From assembly GCA_018901715.1 (NCBI GenBank), contig JAHIEL010000031.1:1-16057 (forward strand): 16,057 nucleotides of DNA, given 5' to 3'. Of the stretch, positions 6,104-12,609 are shown piece by piece. The DNA comes from Patescibacteria group bacterium (lineage in GTDB: Bacteria; Patescibacteriota; Minisyncoccia; Minisyncoccales; PEYH01). A model generated the notes under the pieces. It saw only the letters and a program-made list of their open reading frames with translations. It was not told the DNA's origin and searched no databases. The position numbers and the translations under genes are program-made. Numbering within the stretch: the first letter of the stretch is position 1; each line of letters starts with the position of its first letter.

Positions 6104-6352
6104 TTATTTAGTAAATTCCAACTGTTGCACGCCAATAAATTTATTGGGAGTAATGCTTTCTTTAAAAATTTCCATCTCTACCTCTAAACAAAGAGAAACA
6201 ACCTCGTTAAGACGACTGTATAACTCTGGTAGAGTTTTAGCTTGGGTATAACAACTTTTCAAAGAAGGCACTTTGCCAATATAGTAATCATTTTCATCTT
6301 TCTCAATAATTACTGGAAATTGATAAAGTTTTTTGCGTGTATTTTTTTCCAT
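6104..6352 (-). CDS. hicB: HicB family antitoxin
   Basis: Seen: 82 aa with the HicB/UPF0150 fold signature: YQFPVIIEKDENDYYIGKVPSL, SCYTQAKTLPELYSRLNEVV and LCLEVE. It ends soon after the core (ITPNKFIGVQQLEFTK), so it lacks the C-terminal helix-turn-helix or ribbon-helix-helix of longer HicB proteins and may not bind its operator by itself. Known: HicB sequesters HicA. The order hicB then hicA is the less classical arrangement but common. The promoter at 6362-6390 places the transcription start within about 3 nt of the ATG, and no Shine-Dalgarno is present, so the mRNA is probably leaderless. Confidence 0.9.
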   Translation of the reverse strand: MEKNTRKKLYQFPVIIEKDENDYYIGKVPSLKSCYTQAKTLPELYSRLNEVVSLCLEVEMEIFKESITPNKFIGVQQLEFTK

Positions 6353-6361
6353 ATTAGTAAT

Positions 6362-6390
6362 ATAATAAACCCAAAAAAGATAATAGTCAA
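6362..6390 (-). promoter_or_regulatory. hicBA promoter giving a leaderless mRNA
   Basis: Minus strand TTGACT (6385-6390), spacer exactly 17 nt, TATTAT (6362-6367). Nine nt separate the -10 from the hicB ATG at 6352, so the start maps at about 0-3 nt upstream of it. The -35 lies directly behind the T-tract of the preceding terminator. Confidence 0.68.
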
Positions 6391-6394
6391 ACTA

Positions 6395-6420
6395 AAAGCC
6401 AGCCCTTTCGGGCTGGCTTT
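6395..6420 (-). terminator. Terminator of the Cys-rich surface protein gene
   Basis: Perfect 11-bp stem AAAGCCAGCCC (6395-6405) with GGGCTGGCTTT (6410-6420), tetraloop, then TTTTAGTTT on the minus strand, 18 nt past the stop codon. It shares AACTAAAAGCCAGCCC and GGGCTGGCTTTGTTT with the hicBA terminator at 5804-5845. Confidence 0.85.
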
Positions 6421-6438
6421 GTTTCTATCTGATTGTTT

Positions 6439-9400
6439 TTAAACTATCCTCACTTCCCTTTTCTTTTTCAAGAAATAAAATCCTACTAATGATAATATAA
6501 TTGCCAATATTACCAAAAATAACATTACTAACCAGAAAGCAAGGGTTCCAATAATTCCAATAATTTGAGAGAATATACTTCCAGCTGCAGCCGCACCTCC
6601 TACCCCTTTAATAACCTCTATTCCTACGCTGGCATATTCTGTCTTGCCTGTATCGTAGCGAACAGTGCTTAAGTTGTTAAGATAAGTGCTTCCATCTGAA
6701 AACTCTGAAACTCCAGAAACCTTTGCGTCAAATGTTATAATCTTGGACTCGTTTGCTGATAAAGAACCAAGAGTTATTCCCGCTAAAACATCAGCTCCTG
6801 AAATTGAATCGTTAATCTTTAGGTTGCCAAAATATTCAATATCATTTGGCAAAGTATTCTCAAGAGTTAAGCCGGTTATGGTCTCATTCCCTGCTGTGGC
6901 AACAATAATTAAGAAACTAAGCTCATCGCCTGGCTCAACTTCTAATTCTTTCTTCCATGGAGTATCAGCTCCTTTTAATCGCACCAAAGATGAAATTGCT
7001 AATCCGTCAGCGCTGGGCAAAGTGCAATCAACTCCGCAGCTACAGAAAGTTTCTTCGCAATTACAAATACCATCACCGCAGGATTCACAATTTGCACAAT
7101 ACTCTTGGCTTCCTTTAGCGCAGGTAGTGCCATCACATTTTAAATCATTAATACATCTATCTCCTGAACAATTATCAAGAGTGCAAGAATTTGCATCATC
7201 ACATTCCATATACTTACTTAATTGAGTGCCATCGCTCCTAAACCAATAAACATCATTATCATAGCATTGTTTATAATTGGTATAAGTCGGAGTGATCTGG
7301 CAGGTAGAATTATAATTACATGTAGCATCGCCAACAGAACATATCTCTGAATTAGTGCAATAATCAGATACTCTCCATGAGCTCCAATTAAACCAACTTC
7401 CCCACTCGCCATCGCAATCATTATCATCGCCTGAACAATATTGATATCTAATTCTAGACCTTGTGCCAGAATCAGCTCCACAAGAGGTTCCCCAAGGGCA
7501 ACCATATTGGGCCTGTCTATCGCTATCGCAAGCAGTATTTTTGTCTTTATAATTACATCCATCACAACAAGGACCTGAATCGCATTCGCACTTGTCTACA
7601 CATTTACCGTTATCGCAGCTATTGTCACAGGTTTTAACATATATTTTTTCAATATCCTTGTCTTCAACGCATTTGGTATTCTCACATCCCCTATCATAAC
7701 AAGTTCTCTTTTTATAAACCTTATCACCGCTGCAATAATTTTCCCAAGAACCACAAGAATCGCTTCCGCATTCCTCATACTTATCCTGTCTATAACCGCT
7801 GGAATTATACCAATAAACATCATTGTTATAGCATTTCTTATAGTCATTATCATCATCGTCGCAAGATGAACTATAATCACAATCATATTCACAATAGCCA
7901 CCAGAGCATCTCCAATCAGGCCTTTCGTCATTATCACATTTTCCATAACCACAGTTAGTTGAGCCCTGGCAAGAGTTAGGGCTTGACCACTCTAAACAAG
8001 AATCAGAATCATAGTCGCCGCAAACTTGTCTTGAAGTGGAATTATAACATTTTACTTGGCCTGAATAAGAGCATTCATTATTACAGTGGGCTCCGCAATC
8101 ATCAAATTGAATAGTTATAGTGCTAGGATTGGCATATGCTTGTTCGCTTGAGTTATCTGTCTTTCTGCCATGAATCTTGCCTGTATAATTATAATAACCC
8201 TGATTTCCTGTAGAAACACTCCATGTTTTTGTGCAGCTTGTGTTGTATGAACAGGATTGGTCATGCCAAGACCCAGAATAATAAAGTGATAATTTCTCTA
8301 TCCCCTGATCATCTTGAGCATTAATAGTTATGCTCACTGTTTCGCCAGTGCAAGTATAGGTTTTATTTGAGAATAAATTGCCTGTTGGTATATCTTCATT
8401 CGGGCCACAACCACAATCCTGGCAACAATTACTTGCGCTCTCTCCACATCCAGAATTACAAACACCATCTCCGCAATAAAAACATTGTGTTGAGCAGGTC
8501 TGGTCGCTATTTGAACAAATTCCGCCAGAACAATAATAATCTATATAAGTAGTGCCAGTACATCCGTCAGTTCCACAGGTCTGCGGACTTGACCATTCTA
8601 AACAAGTATCTGAATCATAATTTCCGCAGGTCTTTTTAGAACCACTATCTTGGCAAGTTGTTTGCCCCTGATAAGAACATTCATCTGCACAGCTGGGTTG
8701 ACATGACTGGTCAGAAACGCATCTTGTTTCTAATTCAGTATTGCATGCGTCTGGATTGCAATCCCTGCTTCTTGTCTGATACATTTGCAAGGAAGAGCAA
8801 CTACCCTGCCCACATCCCTGATTCTGCCAAGCGCTCCAAGTAGAGCATAAACATTGCGGTTGGTTTACATACACAGAACAACTTGCAGATGCGGTTTGTC
8901 CGCTAGAATAAACTGTAATATTAGATGCATAACTCCCTGATTGTAAAAAAGATTTAGAACAAGTTTGAGAATAGCCATGGCAAGCGTTGCTCCAGATATA
9001 AGAATAACTGCCACTGCCTCCGCTTGGATTCGCGCTAAAAACAACTGTTTCATTAATATCTGCTGGATTTGGCAAAGCGCTACAACTTACATTTAAATTA
9101 GAATAAATACAACTGCCGTTAGAACATGTCTTACCCAAAGCGTTACAATCTGTTTGATTAACCCATTGAGTATTTTCATAACAGCTTGAACCAGAACATC
9201 CTTTTAATGTTTTCTGTCTTTGGGTCCAATTGCCTGAACATTGATAATTGTTTGTCCAAGAATCAGTTCCGCACTCGCTTGATTTATCTTCTTTGGCATT
9301 ACAAGAATCATACCAATAAACATCATTGTCATAGCATGATTTGTAGTTATGAGTAATGCAGGAAGTTATGCATTGGCCTGCTGAACATGTCTTACCCAAA

Positions 9401-9972
9401 GCGTTACAATCTGTTTGATTAACCCATTGAGTATTTTCATAACAACTTGAACCAGAACATCCTTTTAATGTTTTCTGTCTTTGGGTCCAATTGCCTGAAC
9501 ATTGATAATTGTTTGTCCAAGAATCAGTTCCGCACTCGCTTGATTTGTCTTCCCTGGCATTACAAGAATCATACCAATAAACATCATTGTCATAGCATGA
9601 TTTGTAGTTATGAGTAATGCAGGAAGTTATGCATTGTCCTGCTGAACAAGTTTTGCCAGCGCCGCAATAATTAGAACCTGACCATTCTAAACAAGTATCG
9701 CAATCATAATTGCCGCATATTTTGTAATTAGTAGAGTCAGCACAGGTTCTCTGTCCGTAATAAGAGCATTGATCTAAACAGCCGGACGGACACCAATCAT
9801 CGTCATCATCACCGTCATCGCAGCCAGGACAATCATCACCATCCCATGTCCAAGCAATTGCGGTATCTGTATATAAAATAGAGAAAGCATTAACCAAAAG
9901 AGCAACGCCCAAAACCAGCATTATTGCTATTAATACCTTTTTCTTCCCTTGAATTGAATTAAGTTGAAACAT
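6439..9972 (-). CDS. Giant cysteine-rich membrane-anchored surface protein
   Basis: The protein has 1177 aa. An N-terminal signal or membrane helix (residues 12-34) is followed by an Asp-rich patch (44-59). About 117 Cys follow, all between residues 48 and 983. Repeats seen: three modules of the type CSYxGQxxC...CLEWS (69-97, 432-460, 634-662); four copies of YKxCYxNDVYW (123-133, 210-220, 711-721, 900-910); two CGDGxC modules (500-520, 965-983). A PKD-like domain lies at about 293-370 and a thrombospondin-1-like stretch at 376-424. A Cys-free DUF11-like beta domain runs from about 988 to 1122, then a C-terminal membrane helix (1136-1168) with the basic tail KKKREVRIV. The likely topology is a large disulfide-rich ectodomain, membrane-anchored at the C-terminus. 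A role in adhesion to a host or partner is inference. It has its own terminator; I see no convincing promoter or Shine-Dalgarno. Confidence 0.9.
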   Translation of the reverse strand: MFQLNSIQGKKKVLIAIMLVLGVALLVNAFSILYTDTAIAWTWDGDDCPGCDDGDDDDDWCPSGCLDQCSYYGQRTCADSTNYKICGNYDCDTCLEWSGSNYCGAGKTCSAGQCITSCITHNYKSCYDNDVYWYDSCNAREDKSSECGTDSWTNNYQCSGNWTQRQKTLKGCSGSSCYENTQWVNQTDCNALGKTCSAGQCITSCITHNYKSCYDNDVYWYDSCNAKEDKSSECGTDSWTNNYQCSGNWTQRQKTLKGCSGSSCYENTQWVNQTDCNALGKTCSNGSCIYSNLNVSCSALPNPADINETVVFSANPSGGSGSYSYIWSNACHGYSQTCSKSFLQSGSYASNITVYSSGQTASASCSVYVNQPQCLCSTWSAWQNQGCGQGSCSSLQMYQTRSRDCNPDACNTELETRCVSDQSCQPSCADECSYQGQTTCQDSGSKKTCGNYDSDTCLEWSSPQTCGTDGCTGTTYIDYYCSGGICSNSDQTCSTQCFYCGDGVCNSGCGESASNCCQDCGCGPNEDIPTGNLFSNKTYTCTGETVSITINAQDDQGIEKLSLYYSGSWHDQSCSYNTSCTKTWSVSTGNQGYYNYTGKIHGRKTDNSSEQAYANPSTITIQFDDCGAHCNNECSYSGQVKCYNSTSRQVCGDYDSDSCLEWSSPNSCQGSTNCGYGKCDNDERPDWRCSGGYCEYDCDYSSSCDDDDNDYKKCYNNDVYWYNSSGYRQDKYEECGSDSCGSWENYCSGDKVYKKRTCYDRGCENTKCVEDKDIEKIYVKTCDNSCDNGKCVDKCECDSGPCCDGCNYKDKNTACDSDRQAQYGCPWGTSCGADSGTRSRIRYQYCSGDDNDCDGEWGSWFNWSSWRVSDYCTNSEICSVGDATCNYNSTCQITPTYTNYKQCYDNDVYWFRSDGTQLSKYMECDDANSCTLDNCSGDRCINDLKCDGTTCAKGSQEYCANCESCGDGICNCEETFCSCGVDCTLPSADGLAISSLVRLKGADTPWKKELEVEPGDELSFLIIVATAGNETITGLTLENTLPNDIEYFGNLKINDSISGADVLAGITLGSLSANESKIITFDAKVSGVSEFSDGSTYLNNLSTVRYDTGKTEYASVGIEVIKGVGGAAAAGSIFSQIIGIIGTLAFWLVMLFLVILAIILSLVGFYFLKKKREVRIV
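9122..9643. repeat. Near-perfect 261-bp tandem duplication inside the surface protein gene
   Basis: Two adjacent units, 9122-9382 and 9383-9643, differ at only a handful of bases. Each encodes 87 residues (protein positions about 107-193 and 194-280), and the visible change in the module is one Arg to Lys. The in-frame period keeps the Cys pattern intact. The high DNA identity points to a recent duplication or gene conversion. Confidence 0.92.
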
Positions 9973-10021
9973 ATTTTTAAAAATTAATTGTTTTGGTAAT
10001 AATATATAAAAAATGGGTGTC

Positions 10022-10048
10022 CCTGCTGCGATTTATCTTCGCAGCAGG
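10022..10048 (-). terminator. Terminator of the secreted 178-aa protein gene
   Basis: Perfect 10-bp stem CCTGCTGCGA (10022-10031) with TCGCAGCAGG (10039-10048), 7-nt loop, 8 nt past the stop codon on the minus strand. A T6 run (CATTTTTTATA) follows about 9 nt further on. Confidence 0.65.
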
Positions 10049-10056
10049 AACATTCC

Positions 10057-10593
10057 TCACGGGAAGATGACCAGCCTGACTTGCGAGTCTGAGCTCATCT
10101 TGTTGAAAACTCCCCCAGCAGTCATCCTGTATGCGACCAGGCGACCATATTCCTCCTCAACGATGAGGACTCCGTAGATATATGGTAATGAAGCTTTGCT
10201 CGCCCGATAAGCGATCCCGAAAGCGAGCTCCCTCCAAGGACTGAGCGCCAAGACAGCTTCAAACATCCTTAGAGCCTCATGATCTTCAAACCCAGCCATG
10301 TCATACTTCATGGCATTGTAGAACCAGGAACGCAATTCCTCGAAATTCTCCTTGGAAACGATCCTGAGTGTCTCGCTCTTGTAGAACCTAACTCCGCAGT
10401 TCTCGCAGGAAGCTTTTGGGAAATAGTCACACCGCAGAAGTTCTGCCAGTTCACCTTCAGAGACCGTCCTGATATATATTGGTAAAGGTATCGGGCCTTC
10501 ATCAGTATACAGTCCAATCCTCCCTTGACCGTATGACGGCAGGCAGAAGAGCGCTCCAATTACCAGTAGGACAAACAGCGTTTTCCTTTTCAC
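10057..10593 (-). CDS. Secreted hypothetical protein, GC-richer gene
   Basis: I do not recognise this protein. I choose the GTG at 10593 (178 aa, MKRKTLFVLLVIGALF). An upstream in-frame GTG at 10602 lies inside the Shine-Dalgarno AGGTGAT, while the chosen start has AGG 8 nt ahead. A classic signal peptide covers residues 1 to about 22 (basic KRK, hydrophobic core, then LPSYGQ). The mature part has three clustered Cys (RCDYFPKASCENCG), helical segments and a beta-rich end (YGVLIVEEEYGRLVAYRM). Composition is clearly richer in G+C than its neighbours (CTG, CGG, GAG, CTC abundant). With its own promoter region and terminator it behaves as a self-contained unit, like the genes at 1146-1391 and 15594-15926. 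Transfer from another genome is possible but unproven. Confidence 0.72.
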   Translation of the reverse strand: MKRKTLFVLLVIGALFCLPSYGQGRIGLYTDEGPIPLPIYIRTVSEGELAELLRCDYFPKASCENCGVRFYKSETLRIVSKENFEELRSWFYNAMKYDMAGFEDHEALRMFEAVLALSPWRELAFGIAYRASKASLPYIYGVLIVEEEYGRLVAYRMTAGGVFNKMSSDSQVRLVIFP

Positions 10594-10637
10594 TTCTATC
10601 ACCTCTCTATAGATTTTTGAAACAGCGATTCGAATTG

Positions 10638-10671
10638 ATTATACCTTAACAACTTTTTACAAATTTGTCAA
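10638..10671 (-). promoter_or_regulatory. Candidate promoter with unusual spacing
   Basis: On the minus strand a perfect TATAAT (10638-10643) is preceded by a perfect TTGACA (10666-10671), but the spacer is 22 nt, too long for an unaided sigma70 promoter. Either the -35 is unused or an activator compensates. The start near 10631 would give a leader of about 38 nt with the AGGTGAT site. Confidence 0.4.
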
Positions 10672-10681
10672 GTCCAAATGT

Positions 10682-10700
10682 GTAGATATCAAACATCTAC
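10682..10700. repeat. GTAGATGT-type palindrome, copy 3
   Basis: GTAGATAT (10682-10689), loop CAA, ACATCTAC (10693-10700); one mismatch in the stem. It is the same unit as the palindromes at 12391-12411 and 12587-12605, here alone in the gene-free stretch upstream of the secreted 178-aa protein gene. Confidence 0.6.
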
Positions 10701-10711
10701 GGATTTGATTC

Positions 10712-10740
10712 ACTCTAATCCCTGTTATAGAAATTGTCAA
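10712..10740 (-). promoter_or_regulatory. Second candidate promoter for the secreted protein gene
   Basis: Minus strand TTGACA (10735-10740), spacer 17 nt, TAGAGT (10712-10717). The -35 is perfect, the -10 moderate. It abuts the U-tract of the terminator at 10747-10778. A transcript from here would contain the GTAGATAT palindrome in its leader. Confidence 0.35.
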
Positions 10741-10778
10741 ACAAAAAACAAAACGGACACTAATATGTCCGTTTTGTT
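10741..10778 (-). terminator. Terminator of the 519-aa protein gene
   Basis: A 13-bp perfect stem (AACAAAACGGACA at 10747-10759 with 10766-10778), 6-nt loop, followed on the minus strand by a T-rich run at 10741-10746. It lies 22 nt past the stop codon. A strong intrinsic terminator. Confidence 0.85.
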
Positions 10779-10800
10779 AAATAATCAATTAAGAACTTGC

Positions 10801-12360
10801 TTATTCAATGCATTCCGCTTGGTAGGTACAGGGGTTTATATTGCTTTCTGTTCTCATATATCTTCCGGCGCTATCCGCACAGACATAAATAGCTTCAAAT
10901 GGTAATATAGCACTAATACAATAATCATCAGCACCAGCATAACAAGTCACATCAGATCCTTGAGATATGATATCTTCTCTTAAAGCTTTTAATTCTGACG
11001 AATCAACAGTGTTCAGGTGACCAACCGAGCACAAACTTGCATAAGAAGCATTATCAACCCATATTAATTCCGCCCGAGTTCTAATCTGACGAATTAATGA
11101 TTCTATTGTGGCGTCTTGAGCTCTTAGGGGTGCGTTATATGAGCTAACTCCTGTCATTAAGCCCATAAAAACCTCAATAATACTATTAGAGTCCTGCGGA
11201 GCCAATATCTCAACTGGCTCGTTAAAATTACTGAATTCCATTACCACATCAAAACTTATGCCACCCTCTCCATCTTCAAATAAACTCGCTGGAAACTCGC
11301 CCTGTGCAGTAATCTTATAAATCAATTTATCTGTTTTGCCAATGAAAATTTCAAATTCCATTCCGCCTGTCTCCTCAAAAAACTTATCAATATCTGCAAA
11401 CATCTCTTCTTTTTCTTTATCTGTAAACCCCTGTGTTTGAAAAGTATCATATTTTTCAAGAGCTAAGGGCAATCTTACAACAAACTCTTTTAAATTCTTT
11501 TGGTCCAAAGCCATTAGAAAATGATAGGTTGCTTTGCCATCAATTTCTTCTCCACCCAAGCGTTTGATTGGTTTAGCTGGAAAATATTCCGAATAAAGCT
11601 CCTGCAAATCATCTTCAAGGGCCAATTTATCATCTGAAGAAAGCCCTAACCCAGTGATGCTAACTCCTAATTCTTCTGGGTCAAGATGATACCATTTATT
11701 CTGCCATTGAGATATATCAAGCCCTACCTGACTCAAATACATATTAAATATAAAAGGAATACTTGTTATCTGAAAATATATAATATCGTCCATAGTCCGC
11801 ATTTCTGCGCCCATAATCATTTCTATATCTGTGTCTGGCACTTTTATTCTTGTGTCAAAATCCATTTGCAATTTTAGGTTATCCTTATCTGTATTATCTA
11901 AGTCAGCATTTATTATAAACTTTATTGCAGAAAACTCCTCTCCGTTCTCCATATCCATATCAAGCACCATCTTCAAATGGGATGTTTTAACTTCAGACAT
12001 ATTCTCAAGCGCTTGTTTTAAAATCTTAGTTGGATTAGGGGCAAAGGGATTCCATAAAGGATCCCAGATTTTAGTAGCTAAAACTATTGTAACTCCGACT
12101 AAAACTATCAAAATTCCAGCGATAATTCCTATTGCTAATTTCTTTTTGTCTAATGGCTTTGGCTTTAACCCTCCGGGCTGAAACCCAGTGCCTTGTTGAG
12201 GAAAAACACTTTCCTCCTCTGTTTTGTAATCAGGCCGGACTGGCTTGCTCTCTTCTTTTGGAGGAAAACTCTGCTCTGTAACGCTTTGTGGCTGTGGCTG
12301 GGATTGCGGTTGTGTCTCGTTTGCTTTATCCGGAATTGGAGGTTCAAAATCTTGGTTCAT
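10801..12360 (-). CDS. Membrane-anchored protein: lipoprotein-like domain plus pilin-like C-terminus
   Basis: The protein has 519 aa. It starts with a Pro/Gln/Glu-rich cytoplasmic segment (residues 1-72), then one membrane helix (74-96). A large Cys-free beta-rich domain follows (about 108-388), with PTKILKQALENMSEVKTSHLKM and alternating strands; it resembles the LppX/LolA or DUF6612-type lipoprotein fold (inference). The C-terminal part, about 414-519, starts RAQDATIESLIRQIRTRAELIW, then ASYASLC and SDVTCYAGADDYCISAILP with six Cys. This matches the globular part of type IV pilin-like proteins seen in candidate-phyla genomes, but without the pilin leader and N-terminal helix. No Shine-Dalgarno is visible. 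Its promoter may use a -35 within the palindrome at 12391-12411, and a strong terminator follows. Function unknown; outward-facing surface or pilus association is plausible. Confidence 0.82.
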   Translation of the reverse strand: MNQDFEPPIPDKANETQPQSQPQPQSVTEQSFPPKEESKPVRPDYKTEEESVFPQQGTGFQPGGLKPKPLDKKKLAIGIIAGILIVLVGVTIVLATKIWDPLWNPFAPNPTKILKQALENMSEVKTSHLKMVLDMDMENGEEFSAIKFIINADLDNTDKDNLKLQMDFDTRIKVPDTDIEMIMGAEMRTMDDIIYFQITSIPFIFNMYLSQVGLDISQWQNKWYHLDPEELGVSITGLGLSSDDKLALEDDLQELYSEYFPAKPIKRLGGEEIDGKATYHFLMALDQKNLKEFVVRLPLALEKYDTFQTQGFTDKEKEEMFADIDKFFEETGGMEFEIFIGKTDKLIYKITAQGEFPASLFEDGEGGISFDVVMEFSNFNEPVEILAPQDSNSIIEVFMGLMTGVSSYNAPLRAQDATIESLIRQIRTRAELIWVDNASYASLCSVGHLNTVDSSELKALREDIISQGSDVTCYAGADDYCISAILPFEAIYVCADSAGRYMRTESNINPCTYQAECIE

Positions 12361-12372
12361 ATTTTTTATTAA

Positions 12373-12402
12373 TTAATAATTAACTCTTGATGTAGATGTC
12401 AA
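12373..12402 (-). promoter_or_regulatory. Candidate promoter of the 519-aa gene using the palindrome
   Basis: On the minus strand the palindrome contains a perfect TTGACA (12397-12402). An 18-nt spacer leads to TATTAA (12373-12378), 12 nt before the ATG. The -10 is only 4 of 6, but the placement fits. The palindrome would then act as an operator over the -35 or as an inserted outward promoter. Confidence 0.35.
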
Positions 12403-12606
12403 ACATCTACACAAAGAAAATAATTGAGCGAAGATATCTTGTTTTAAGATGCATCCCGCAGGCCGAGCGGGCATGGTTTCCCGCCGTAGGCGGGAAGAGC
12501 GAGGCCGAGGGCCGAGTAGCGATTTCCTCGCAGGGGAAATCGACTGCGTCATCTTAAAATAAGATATTTGAGCGGATATTTCGACTGTAGATGTTCGACA
12601 TCTACG
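12391..12606. mobile_element. 216-bp nested inverted-repeat element (MITE-like or structured RNA)
   Basis: Each end is a 19-21 bp palindrome: GTAGATGT-CAA-ACATCTAC (12392-12410) and GTAGATGT-TCG-ACATCTAC (12587-12605). Inside these, an 18-bp inverted repeat (12434-12451 with 12550-12567, one G-T pair) closes a GC-rich core. The core has three further hairpins: CCCGC/GCGGG (12455-12471), TTCCCGCC/GGCGGGAA (12478-12496) and CGATTTCC/GGAAATCG (12520-12542). No convincing gene is inside. The symmetric ends suggest a non-autonomous mobile element; a folded RNA in the gap between clp and the 519-aa gene is the alternative. The category is uncertain, the structure is not. Confidence 0.5.
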
Positions 12607-12609
12607 CAA

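Noticed and set aside
5860..6135. Longer hicA start at 6135 (91 aa)
   Set aside because: It would overlap the hicB end by 32 nt, and the extra residues are not part of the HicA fold; the ATG at 6096 fits family length and spacing.
7218..7952. Two minus-strand frames of 115 and 118 codons inside the surface protein gene
   Set aside because: They are shifted frames of the Cys-rich gene; their Ile/Met/Ala-rich content comes from repeated Asp-Asn-Asp codons. The main frame has clear domains.
9122..9643. CRISPR array
   Set aside because: The repeats are 261 bp, in-frame and coding with no unique spacers; no short regularly spaced repeats exist in the window.
10279..10559. Plus- and minus-strand frames inside the secreted protein gene
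   Set aside because: They arise from the higher G+C content, which lengthens chance frames; only the frame with signal peptide and ribosome site is kept.
11686..12181. Two plus-strand frames opposite the 519-aa gene
   Set aside because: They are antisense shadows with no promoter or ribosome site; the minus-strand frame has a coherent membrane helix and domains.
12373..12609. Minus-strand 78-codon open frame across the 216-bp palindromic element
   Set aside because: It spans the palindromes and hairpins, has Arg/Ser-biased low-complexity content, no ribosome site, and is explained by the GC-rich inverted repeats.
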